Source: Paenibacillus sp. RC67 (GTDB lineage Bacteria; Bacillota; Bacilli; Paenibacillales; NBRC-103111). Taken from it: a stretch of DNA of 64,000 bases. A model generated the notes under the pieces. That model made no database searches. It was not told the origin of the DNA and was given only the letters and a program-made list of their open reading frames with translations. A program made the translations under genes and the position numbers. The DNA lies in contig NZ_CP125098.1 in assembly GCF_030020805.1 (NCBI RefSeq), positions 4,053,501 to 4,117,500 of the forward strand, given 5' to 3'. Positions 7,821-14,938 of the stretch are shown piece after piece; position 1 is the first letter of the stretch; each line of letters opens with the position of its first letter.

Positions 7821-9000
7821 CCTTCAATCCCTCCGCAATGTTAAATATATCTTTATCCCCGCGTCCCGACATATTGATGATTATGCAGTCCTTAGTGCTG
7901 GTGCTGCTTATCTCCCTGAAAGCTCCTGCAAAAGCATGCGTTGATTCAAGTGCAGGCACCAAGCCTTCTTTGGTCATAACGAGCTGGAGAGCTGCAATCA
8001 CTTCATCATCCGTAGCCGCTTCGACCCGGACTCTCCTCAGCTCAGACAAATTGGCGAGAATCGGAGATATTCCCGTATAATCCAATCCTGCTGCAACACT
8101 GTACGTATCCAGCATTTGACCCTCATCGTTTTGCAAGAACAAGGTTTTAAAGCCTTGCGCAATGCCGACCTTTGCTTGCCCATAGGCAATTCTGGACGCA
8201 TGTGCCCCCAACTCTGGTCCTCTGCCTCCCGCTTCCACACCGACTAGCTCGACTTCAGGATACACCATGAATTCCTGAAATACCCCAAGCGCATTAGAGC
8301 CACCTCCGACACAGGCGTATACTCGGCTCGGAAGCTTGCCTTCAAGCTCCAGCAATTGCTCCTTAGCTTCTTTTCCGATGATCGATTGAAAATAGGCCAC
8401 AAGCGCTGGAAACGGATGGGGTCCTGAAGCGGTACCCATTAAATAATGAGTCGTTTCAAAACTGGACACCCAATCACGCAAGGCCTCATTGATTGCATCC
8501 TTCAGAGTTCGGGAACCGAAATCGACCGGTACCACCTGCGCGCCGAAACGCTTCATCCAGAATACGTTGGCATACTGGCGCTCCATATCCTCCCGCCCCA
8601 TATAGATAGTAGCTTCTAATCCGAGTTTAGCCGCCACTATAGCTGTAGCAACACCGTGCTGCCCAGCGCCTGTCTCCGCTATGACCCGTGTTTTCTTCAT
8701 TCGCTTAGCAAGTAAGGCCTGCCCTAACGCATTATTAATTTTGTGTGCGCCGGAATGATTCAAATCCTCGCGCTTGATATAAATTCTTGCACTTCCGAAA
8801 TGGTCGGTAAGCCCTTCAGCATAGGTCAGCGGCGTTGGGCGGCCTGAGAAATTACGGAGAATTTCATAATATCGGTTCCAAAAGTCGGCATCCGACTTGA
8901 TCTGCTCAAAATGCTCCTTCAGCTCGCTAATGGCCGGGTACAAAATTTCCGGGATAAACGTCCCCCCGAACGAGCCATAATATCCATCGGCGTTCATCAA
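7762..9000 (-). CDS. trpB: Tryptophan synthase beta subunit
   Basis: A PLP enzyme of fold type II that joins indole and serine to give tryptophan. Lys87 in GAHKINN forms the Schiff base and Glu109 in AETGAGQHG is the catalytic acid/base, both at the numbering of the E. coli enzyme. GGGSNA near residue 235 grips the PLP phosphate. The protein has 412 residues, longer than the usual 390-400, because of the tail KDDEWTAFIGRKQQQYERAR, which is coded in the stretch overlapping trpA. The AGLDYTGISPIL stretch differs from the more common GLDYPGVGPEH type. It starts 19 bases after the SorC regulator gene, so it is probably co-transcribed with it. Confidence 0.93.
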   Translation of the reverse strand: MMNADGYYGSFGGTFIPEILYPAISELKEHFEQIKSDADFWNRYYEILRNFSGRPTPLTYAEGLTDHFGSARIYIKREDLNHSGAHKINNALGQALLAKRMKKTRVIAETGAGQHGVATAIVAAKLGLEATIYMGREDMERQYANVFWMKRFGAQVVPVDFGSRTLKDAINEALRDWVSSFETTHYLMGTASGPHPFPALVAYFQSIIGKEAKEQLLELEGKLPSRVYACVGGGSNALGVFQEFMVYPEVELVGVEAGGRGPELGAHASRIAYGQAKVGIAQGFKTLFLQNDEGQMLDTYSVAAGLDYTGISPILANLSELRRVRVEAATDDEVIAALQLVMTKEGLVPALESTHAFAGAFREISSTSTKDCIIINMSGRGDKDIFNIAEGLKDDEWTAFIGRKQQQYERAR

Positions 9001-9019
9001 CTATCACTCTCATTTCTGC

Positions 9020-9982
9020 TTAATTATTAGTATGAAATTCGATTACCGCTTGGGCCGTTGCCAAATCGGTTACAAGCCGATCAACCCACTTGCCGCGAAG
9101 TGTGGCCGTTATGGCCTGCACCTTTTCCAAACCTCCAGCAATGGCTATGACATTAGGGATACCACGAAGCTCTGGAGCTGTGACACCTATCATTCTGTTT
9201 TTGGCAGGGAAATCGATCATGTTTCCTTCAATGTCAATGAAAGAAGCGCACAGATTGGCAGCAGCATGACCTTGCTGCACACTGGCGAGATCCTTCTCCG
9301 AGAAGTATCCGGACTCCATGATCGTCGCCCGCTCCGATACTTGCCCTATACCTACTATCGCCATACTGCTCCGCTGAGCCAAATGCATAACACGAGAGAT
9401 TTCAGGTTCATTCAAAAGCAGCGCTTTGGTTTCTTCAGAAGCTACAACGGCAGGGGCATGAAGGAGCCAGTATTTGGCCTTTAGCTTCTCGGCCAGCTTA
9501 CTCACATTTGAATTCGCGTGCCAATCCGCTCCTTCTGAGCCCCAACCGCCTACCATGGGCACAAATTGAACTCCACTTCTAGGAAAATAGTCCAGAACTT
9601 CGCCAAGTGCGGCAACTCCTCGACCTGCCATCACGCCGACAATGTCTTGATCCTTCACAATGGACTCTAATAGCGCTGCACAAGTCCGGCCTAACTGAAG
9701 ATTGGAGCTAAATTCGTCCGCGTCATTGGTATTAACGACTAGGGCATCATGAATACCGAATAGCTTAATGAGCTGCCGCTCCACCTCCTGTTCCAATGAA
9801 AAAGGATTTTTAATGGCTATGTGAACGATGCCTTCACTTCTTGCAGCTGTTAGCATCCGGCTCACATGCGGTCGCGAGATGCCGAATCGCTGTGCAATAT
9901 CTTGTTGGTTAAGACCGTCCTCGTAATAAAGCTGACTAATCTTAACAAGCAGCCTCATTCTTTCCTGATTCATATCTGACAT
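9020..9982 (-). CDS. SorC/DeoR-family sugar-binding transcriptional regulator
   Basis: A 320-residue regulator with an N-terminal helix-turn-helix (NQQDIAQRFGISRPHVSRML, about residues 18-37) and a SorC-type effector domain (about 60-318; GVMAGRGVAAL, VPMVGGWGSEG). Members sense phosphorylated sugars; CggR, for example, senses fructose 1,6-bisphosphate. The ATG at 9982 has AAGGGG six bases upstream and is preferred to an upstream ATG at 10003 that overlaps the palindromic operator. It is the first gene of the sorC-trpB-trpA unit. A sugar-phosphate sensor controlling tryptophan synthase genes is unusual. Glyceraldehyde 3-phosphate or indole-glycerol phosphate could be the signal, but that is a guess. 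Confidence 0.88.
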   Translation of the reverse strand: MSDMNQERMRLLVKISQLYYEDGLNQQDIAQRFGISRPHVSRMLTAARSEGIVHIAIKNPFSLEQEVERQLIKLFGIHDALVVNTNDADEFSSNLQLGRTCAALLESIVKDQDIVGVMAGRGVAALGEVLDYFPRSGVQFVPMVGGWGSEGADWHANSNVSKLAEKLKAKYWLLHAPAVVASEETKALLLNEPEISRVMHLAQRSSMAIVGIGQVSERATIMESGYFSEKDLASVQQGHAAANLCASFIDIEGNMIDFPAKNRMIGVTAPELRGIPNVIAIAGGLEKVQAITATLRGKWVDRLVTDLATAQAVIEFHTNN

Positions 9983-9997
9983 GGCTATCCCCTTCAT

Positions 9998-10061
9998 GTA
10001 CATATGTACTCACATAAAACATTTGTACATCGATTATATATAGAACCTCACTTTTTTACAA
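9998..10061 (-). promoter_or_regulatory. Promoter and palindromic operator of sorC-trpBA
   Basis: On the minus strand TTGTAA (10056-10061), a 17-base spacer and TATAAT (10033-10038) form a strong sigma-A promoter. A TGTACAT element (10024-10030) lies at the expected transcription start. A perfect 12-base palindrome, GTACATATGTAC (9998-10009), lies just downstream. Repeated TGTACAT half-sites are what a SorC-type autoregulator would be expected to bind. No T-box or tryptophan attenuator is present. Confidence 0.6.
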
Positions 10062-10082
10062 TCATTGTTTTGAAATAAAAGC

Positions 10083-10128
10083 AAAAAGCCCGAATCACGA
10101 GGCTGCTGACCTCGCATTTCGGGCATTG
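10083..10128 (-). terminator. Terminator after the YhcN/YlaJ lipoprotein gene
   Basis: A hairpin with GCCCGAA.TGCGAGG pairing to CCTCG...TTCGGGC is followed on the minus strand by TTTTT. It lies 13 bases after the stop codon. Confidence 0.85.
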
Positions 10129-10140
10129 CTTATCTATTCA

Positions 10141-10641
10141 TTAATGAGCCGTAGGAAAAATTCGTTTCACCATCTCTGCAAACTCCTGCACAAATCCGCT
10201 GATCGGTCTGCCAGCTCCCACGTCCGCCACATAGTTGTTGACACGCTGAACGAAATCAGGGTTGGTCGAGACATATACATTTTGAATATTACTGTCAGTC
10301 GATTTTACTTGTTGTGCGATTTGTGCTTCCATATCCTGCGACAAATTGCCGCTGCGATCCTTCATAATGGCAGCTACATAGGCGTTGTGGCGGGATATAA
10401 GCACCGATGCGCTACTGACAAAAGGAAGCTGCGTAATTTTTTGTGCAGCCTGATTGGCAACCTCGATACGTTCTCCTGCAACTGTAGAAGGAGCTGGACT
10501 GGCTGCTTGTTGATGCACCATGTTATTCGTATGAGGCGCCGGCTGTGCCGCTGGACTCTTTTTGGTGCAGCCTGTTGCAGCACCTACAAGCAAGCACGCG
10601 GACAAAATATAGATCATTTTTTTTGAGTATCTGTTTGGCAT
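10141..10641 (-). CDS. YhcN/YlaJ family sporulation lipoprotein
   Basis: A 166-residue lipoprotein. The signal peptide (MPNRYSKKMIYILSACLLVGAATGC) ends in a lipobox, with the lipidated Cys at residue 25. A proline/alanine-rich linker follows, then the YhcN/YlaJ domain (AAQKITQLPFVSSASVLISRHNAYVA, then NPDFVQRVNNY). Family members are found in spore membranes and spore outer layers of Bacillales and are made in the forespore. GGGGG lies 8 bases before the ATG. It is transcribed divergently from xerS over a 181-base gap. Confidence 0.9.
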   Translation of the reverse strand: MPNRYSKKMIYILSACLLVGAATGCTKKSPAAQPAPHTNNMVHQQAASPAPSTVAGERIEVANQAAQKITQLPFVSSASVLISRHNAYVAAIMKDRSGNLSQDMEAQIAQQVKSTDSNIQNVYVSTNPDFVQRVNNYVADVGAGRPISGFVQEFAEMVKRIFPTAH

Positions 10642-10822
10642 AGGTCTGACCCCCTTTTAGATTATCAAAGGTTAGTATGGATTACTGGGCTTGGGTTCAT
10701 TCATTGCCGATCACTTCATAGGACTACACTTCACTGTGGATCTGTTCTATACTAAGGGTCTGGGATGAAATGGTTTCTTTTTCTATTTCCATCATTACCT
10801 TACTTAATGGAGGTACGCTGAC

Positions 10823-11908
10823 GTGAACATACTAAAGGTAAAAGATCGCCAAGAGCTGGATAAACGAGTACCTACCATGCCTTGGTATGTAGAAAAATTT
10901 ATAAATTATAAGCTTCCAGATTTGTCTCCCTCCTCATTGCTGGAATATGTCAGGGATTACGAAACATTCTTCTCGTGGCTGCTGGCTGAAGGATTGGCTC
11001 AAGGGAGCTCTGTTAAGGAAGTGCCTATAGAAGCATTAGAAAAGCTTCACATGGAAAGTATCGATAATTTTCGTATGTTTCTTTCCACACGGACCGAGAA
11101 TACGAACAGTAAAACCACGATCTCGCGCAAGCTCTCCTCCCTGCGCTCCTTATTTCATTATTTGAGTCAAATTGCCGAGGACGAGGAGTTTTATCCGCTC
11201 TTAAAGCGGAATGTCATGGCGAAGGTCGAGATCAAGCGCACCCACAAACCGAAGGATACAGCTGCCAAACTCGAAGGCAAATTGCTTCAGGAGGAAGAAA
11301 TCCACGAATTTATTGCGTATGTTCACCGCGGCTATGAACAGGACGTTGCCAACAATAAACAGGCCCTTTACTCTTATCATCAAAATAAAGTAAGGGACGC
11401 CTGTATCGTCACTCTCATTCTAAATTCAGGTCTTCGTGTTTCCGAAGTGGTGAATTTGAATGTGGATGATATTGACCTTAAGAAAAAGCTGACGCACGTA
11501 TACCGAAAAGGTAAAAATGACGATACCTTCAAAACTCCTGTGTACTTCCGACAGGAGGCAATGGACGACCTGACTGCTTACCTGGAGCTGCGCCAAACGC
11601 AGTATAAAGCACCCAAAAGAGAAAAAGCCCTCTTTCTTGCCATAGCCAACGGCAAAAAAGAAGGGGAACGCATGACCAAACGCGCAATTCAAGCGATGAT
11701 CATCAAATATGCCAAATACTTTGGCAAGCCGTACTTGTCTGTACATAAGCTTCGCCATTCCTTCGCAACGGACTACTATTTGCGGAACGATCTGTACAAA
11801 ACTCAGGAACAGCTAGGCCACGCCTCTCCAGAAACTACCCAAATCTACGCACACCTGACTGACAAAACAATGGCCGAAGCGATCGATTTTCGCAAAGCTC
11901 AAGATTGA
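10823..11908 (+). CDS. xerS: Tyrosine recombinase XerS
   Basis: A 361-residue tyrosine recombinase, full length for XerS, the single-protein recombinase that resolves chromosome dimers at dif-like sites in streptococci and some Bacillales. The N-terminal SAM-like domain starts VPTMPWYVEKF, typical of XerS. The catalytic residues are Arg205 (NSGLRVSEV), Lys229 (YRKGKN), His308 and Arg311 (HKLRHSF), His333 (LGHASPETT) and nucleophile Tyr342 (IYAHL). The start is GTG with GGAGG 9 bases upstream. No clear 28-31 base dif palindrome was found beside the gene. No phage genes surround it, which argues against a prophage integrase. Confidence 0.9.
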   Translation: MNILKVKDRQELDKRVPTMPWYVEKFINYKLPDLSPSSLLEYVRDYETFFSWLLAEGLAQGSSVKEVPIEALEKLHMESIDNFRMFLSTRTENTNSKTTISRKLSSLRSLFHYLSQIAEDEEFYPLLKRNVMAKVEIKRTHKPKDTAAKLEGKLLQEEEIHEFIAYVHRGYEQDVANNKQALYSYHQNKVRDACIVTLILNSGLRVSEVVNLNVDDIDLKKKLTHVYRKGKNDDTFKTPVYFRQEAMDDLTAYLELRQTQYKAPKREKALFLAIANGKKEGERMTKRAIQAMIIKYAKYFGKPYLSVHKLRHSFATDYYLRNDLYKTQEQLGHASPETTQIYAHLTDKTMAEAIDFRKAQD

Positions 11909-11923
11909 TGTGTCTGCAAGCAT

Positions 11924-11959
11924 AAAAGAGCAGCAATCCCTAGTGGACTGCTGCTCTTT
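11924..11959. terminator. Bidirectional terminator between xerS and the mreB-like gene
   Basis: AAAGAGCAGCA pairs with TGCTGCTCTTT around a 13-base loop. A-rich and T-rich flanks let it end both converging transcripts. Confidence 0.85.
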
Positions 11960-11965
11960 CGTCAT

Positions 11966-13047
11966 TTATTCAGCTGCCTGCTGATTATTGTTTTCCTGTT
12001 CTTTGTAATTGGCATTCGATGCAGGCTTCCAACTGCTTTGGCTGCGTGCGCTTCGCGGAGTTCTGACATCGAATTCAAGCATCTTCCCGGCCCCCAATGC
12101 CGTACATTCCTGAGGCTGATCGGCGAGATGAATCGGAATACCCGTCTCCTTCTGTAGACGAGTGGCAAGTCCGCTTAGCAACGCCCCTCCTCCGCACAAT
12201 ATAATACCTTGCTCGATTACGTCACCGGCAAGCTCAGGCGGACAATCTTCTAATGTGGATCGAATCGTATCCACCATAGTAACAATAAAGCTGTCCAGTA
12301 GAGTATATATTTCCGTTGCCATTATCGTTACCGTCTTAGGCAAGCCTTCAATCAGGTCTCTGCCTCGAATATCCATTTGGATACTTGGGTCCGGTTTCTC
12401 AACGCTGCCTAGATTTATCTTAATTGCTTCGGCGGTTCGTTCACCTATTTCGAGATTGTACGTTTTCTTCACATATTCAATAATATCCCGATCAATAGAT
12501 AATCCACCTCTGCGAGTTGTTCTGCTCGATACGATACCGCCAAGAGACAAGATAGCTACTTGTGCCGTACCTCCCCCGATATTGAGAATCATATTTCCCA
12601 TCGGCTCGTCAACCGGAAGACCTGCACCTAATGCAGCTGCAAGCGGTTCTTCAATAGTGATGGCTCTGCTGGAACCTTTTTGAAGGACCGTTTCTTCCAC
12701 GGCTCGTTTTTGAACACTGGTAATGCCGCAAGGAATAGAGATAAATACCTTCGATTTGCGAATCCATGAGCGGGCTTGAATTTTTTCATAAAATGCTGGA
12801 GCATTGCCGTTGACCAATCGAAGTTGGAAATAACCCCTTCCTGCAAAGGGTATATAATCTCAAGACTCCCTGGGGCGCGTCCAATCATAGCTTGCGCTTC
12901 TGCACCGAAAGCTTGTATTTCCCCGGTGGCGTGCCTTACTGCAATAACGGACGGCTCTTGAAGCACGATCCCTTTTCCATGCTGATAAATAATTGTATTC
13001 GATGTCCCCAAATCGATGCCGAATTGAAGCTCCAGTGCGTTAAACAT
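11966..13047 (-). pseudogene. MreB/Mbl-like actin homologue, frameshifted
   Basis: Encodes a bacterial actin of the MreB/Mbl/MreBH group, which guides cell-wall synthesis along the cylinder. The first frame (13047 down to about 12780) reads FGIDLGTSNTIIYQHGKG, the phosphate 1 loop. The reading frame then continues one base off (KVFISIPCGITSVQKRAVEE ... IEEPLAAALGAGLPV ... GIILCGGGALLSGL) to the stop at 11966. The switch lies at a run of six A at 12781-12786 (minus strand); one more A would restore a single protein of about 360 residues. The phosphate 2 motif reads LNIGGGTAQVAI, with Asn where MreB normally has Asp, and there is a polar C-terminal tail. It may be a true pseudogene, a sequencing error, or slippage. 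Confidence 0.8.
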
Positions 13048-13071
13048 TATGTATCCTCCGTTTCAAACAAG

Positions 13072-13106
13072 GTATAGAAGCGTAGGATTAGAAATCCCAA
13101 CTATAC
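13072..13106 (-). promoter_or_regulatory. Hairpin upstream of the mreB-like start
   Basis: GTATAG and CTATAC flank an inner AATCC/GGATT pair, giving a nested hairpin that ends about 12 bases before the TCCTCC (minus: GGAGGA) ribosome site. It could control translation of the mreB-like gene. No known riboswitch class was recognised. Confidence 0.35.
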
Positions 13107-13374
13107 TTTCTCCGGATATGCTGCTGAGGTTATCAAGCTTGATCGGTGTCATCATCCCCTGACTACCGCAGGCTCCGAGTGTTATACTCTTCGTCTTTCT
13201 TTTCGATCTTTCGGGGGTTTTTTTTAGGTATATATTTACAAGCCAACTTCCTCTTGTAGAAAATTGGCGAATCTTGCCTTCAGCCCTATTAAATTGTCGT
13301 CTCTCCTCGAACACTATAGGATGGCGACGAAAAATACATAAGCCGTAACCAACTTACAACGGAGGTGCAAGTCC
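13107..13374. other. Intergenic region between the mreB-like gene and the RHH/PIN pair
   Basis: Together with the hairpin at 13072-13106 this makes a 327-base divergent gap. It holds a GGGGG-T8 run near 13214-13225, a small AAGCTT-centred palindrome at 13136-13142, and a TTGTCG...TATAGG promoter-like pair at about 13294-13320 pointing at the RHH gene. A short reading frame on the minus strand has no ribosome site and was not called. Confidence 0.4.
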
Positions 13375-13713
13375 ATGGGCAATTCCAAAAGACTGCTGCA
13401 GCGCCGGCTGGAACAATGGAAAAGTGCGGCGACTCAGTTTATTGCCGGGCCTGAAGAAGCAGAAGAAGATGAATTATCCCTGGAGCTAGACCCGGTTCTT
13501 TTAGCAAAATGCCAACAAATGGCGGATACGCAGCAAGTCACCGTTAACGAAATTCTCAATCAGATCGTCGAGCAGTACTGGACCCTTAAAAGCAGCGAGC
13601 TTCTAGTTCCCATATCTAGAGAACAATTGGATCGTAATCCGCTTCTCTATTTGGATGCCTTGTCGGAGCGAAACATTAACCTTTATGGAGATACGAAATA
13701 TGAGCAATCATGA
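13375..13713 (+). CDS. Ribbon-helix-helix-like protein, possible antitoxin partner
   Basis: A 112-residue cytoplasmic protein. An N-terminal basic helix (SKRLLQRRLEQWK) and an acidic linker precede SLELDPVLLAKCQQMADTQQVTVNEILNQIVEQYW at about residues 37-71. This has the strand-helix-helix pattern of ribbon-helix-helix DNA-binding domains. The C-terminal part (PISREQLDRNPLLYLDALSE) resembles the toxin-contacting tails of VapB/RelB antitoxins. The ribosome site GGAGG lies 9 bases before the ATG. The next gene overlaps by 14 bases and encodes a PIN-like protein, so a VapBC-derived pair is likely. Assigned on pattern, not on a family match. Confidence 0.6.
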   Translation: MGNSKRLLQRRLEQWKSAATQFIAGPEEAEEDELSLELDPVLLAKCQQMADTQQVTVNEILNQIVEQYWTLKSSELLVPISREQLDRNPLLYLDALSERNINLYGDTKYEQS

Positions 13714-14167
13714 GCAGACTCAACTTACTCAAGCTGTTTATCTAGATCAAACGGCTTTCATGTCCTTTATGAATCCTCAGGACCCTTACTATTCCAAAGC
13801 ACGTACTTTGTTCTTGGATCTGGACGATATGGACAGAACACTTATTACAACAAACTATGTACTGTTCGACACTCATCAGTGGTTAAGAAACAATTACGGA
13901 TTCCAGCAAGCTCAGTTTTTTCTCGAAACGGTAGAGCAAGCAGTACAAAAAGGAACCTTAACCATCATCTCCGGCTGTTCCGAATTCGAACAGGAGTCCA
14001 AGCGTCTGCTTGTCGATTGTCCAGATTTACAGATTTCTCTTAATGAAGCCATAACGGCTGTCGTCATGATCACTTACCAGATTAAACGCATTTTCACGTT
14101 CAATCCGAGCTACAGCTTTCTACCTAAGCTGGACTCTTCGATAAAAGTGATGCCCAGCGTCTGGTGA
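13700..14167 (+). CDS. PIN-domain-like protein with weakened active site
   Basis: A 155-residue protein with the layout of a PIN-domain (VapC-type) RNase. The first acidic residue is in VYLDQTAFMSF near residue 13 and the second in TNYVLFDTHQWL near residue 50, with Asp for the usual Glu. The C-terminal acids are altered: LNEAITAVVM where LSFTDA is common, and FTFNPSY where FTFD is common. Metal binding, and so RNase activity, may be reduced or lost. The ATG at 13700 has GGAGA about nine bases upstream and is preferred to upstream ATGs. It overlaps the RHH-like gene by 14 bases. Confidence 0.65.
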   Translation: MSNHEQTQLTQAVYLDQTAFMSFMNPQDPYYSKARTLFLDLDDMDRTLITTNYVLFDTHQWLRNNYGFQQAQFFLETVEQAVQKGTLTIISGCSEFEQESKRLLVDCPDLQISLNEAITAVVMITYQIKRIFTFNPSYSFLPKLDSSIKVMPSVW

Positions 14168-14187
14168 TATCCGTATTCAAAAATCAA

Positions 14188-14230
14188 AAAGAGCCCATTT
14201 GCCATTATTACGGCATCTGGGCTTTTATCT
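14188..14230 (+). terminator. Terminator after the RHH/PIN pair
   Basis: GAGCCCA.TTGCC pairs with GGCA..TGGGCT and is followed by TTTTATC, 20 bases after the PIN gene stop. Confidence 0.8.
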
Positions 14231-14312
14231 TTGTAAAAACAATTTACGAGAACGTTACTTTACGTTAAAATAAAATGTAATTTTTATCCATAGAGGATGG
14301 AGGTGCTTCACC

Positions 14313-14878
14313 ATGTTCACTCATTATGTTGAAGATGTATCCGGTTGGGAAAAGTGGCAGCAAAAATACCGTTACGGCGTGTTCTTGCTTCTTCCCTCCG
14401 AACCCCTTATGACACAGGCGAATGCAATTCGAGAACAATACGATAAGCTATCCGCAATGGCTTGCGATGCACACATCAGTCTCACAATCCCCTCCCCCAG
14501 CCCTTACTTTCGGTACATTGGAAGGAGCTAGAGGATATTGCAAGCCAATTCAAGTCCTTCTCCATTCTCTATGGCCCTTTAAAGAATTATTTACCGCACC
14601 CTGGCGTCTGTCTTGCTATTGAACCACAGGAACAGCTGGATAAGCTCCGCAGCTCGCTGGAATCCGCAACCGCGTTCGAAGGAGCAAAGAAACGAAAGTA
14701 TCCTTTCTCCGCTCATTTAACTCTGGCTGAGTTCATAGATGTAGAGCGAACAAAAGAATTGATGATTGAGCTTAGCGACTCTATCCCTCAAGGCTATTTT
14801 GATTGCACCGCGGTTTCTTACGCCGTTCCGGATGAATCCTTTAGATTTATCGAGAGGGCGAGGTTAGTGCTAGGATAA
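14313..14878 (+). pseudogene. 2'-5' RNA ligase/2H phosphoesterase family protein, frameshifted
   Basis: The two halves of one 2H phosphoesterase lie in neighbouring frames. The first frame carries the first HxT-like motif (DAHISLTIP) and the second carries ELEDIASQFKSFSILYGPLKNYLP and the second motif (FSAHLTLAEF). The frame changes in the C-rich stretch at about 14488-14500; one extra C there would give a single protein of about 188 residues, normal for the YjcG/LigT-like family. Such proteins act on cyclic or 2'-5' phosphodiesters in RNA or nucleotides. The ribosome site GGAGG precedes the ATG at 14313. It may be a sequence error, since the lesion is one missing base in a homopolymer. Confidence 0.75.
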
Positions 14879-14885
14879 GCTACAG

Positions 14886-14933
14886 AAAAATAACCTGCGT
14901 TCCAACTATAAAAGAAGGATGCAGGTTATTTAA
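14886..14933. terminator. Bidirectional terminator
   Basis: AAATAACCTGC..T pairs with A..GCAGGTTATTT across a 21-base loop. It separates the converging 2H phosphoesterase and acyltransferase genes. Confidence 0.8.
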
Positions 14934-14938
14934 TGGTA

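Noticed and set aside
9001..10140. T-box or tryptophan attenuator before trpBA
   Set aside because: The region upstream of the operon has a plain sigma-A promoter and palindromes; no T-box core, no anti-terminator and no Trp-codon leader peptide was found.
10823..11908. Tyrosine recombinase as a prophage or integrative-element integrase
   Set aside because: The N-terminus and overall pattern fit XerS, and no phage, conjugation or attachment-site features were seen around it.
12775..12795. Programmed -1 frameshifting in the mreB-like gene
   Set aside because: The site reads ATG-AAA-AAA-TTC and does not form a standard slippery heptamer for tandem tRNA slippage, and A6 is short for transcriptional slippage. 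A missing base is the simpler reading, though slippage is not excluded.
13063..13314. Short minus-strand frame upstream of the mreB-like gene
   Set aside because: No ribosome site, no recognisable motif, and it overlaps a likely structured leader.
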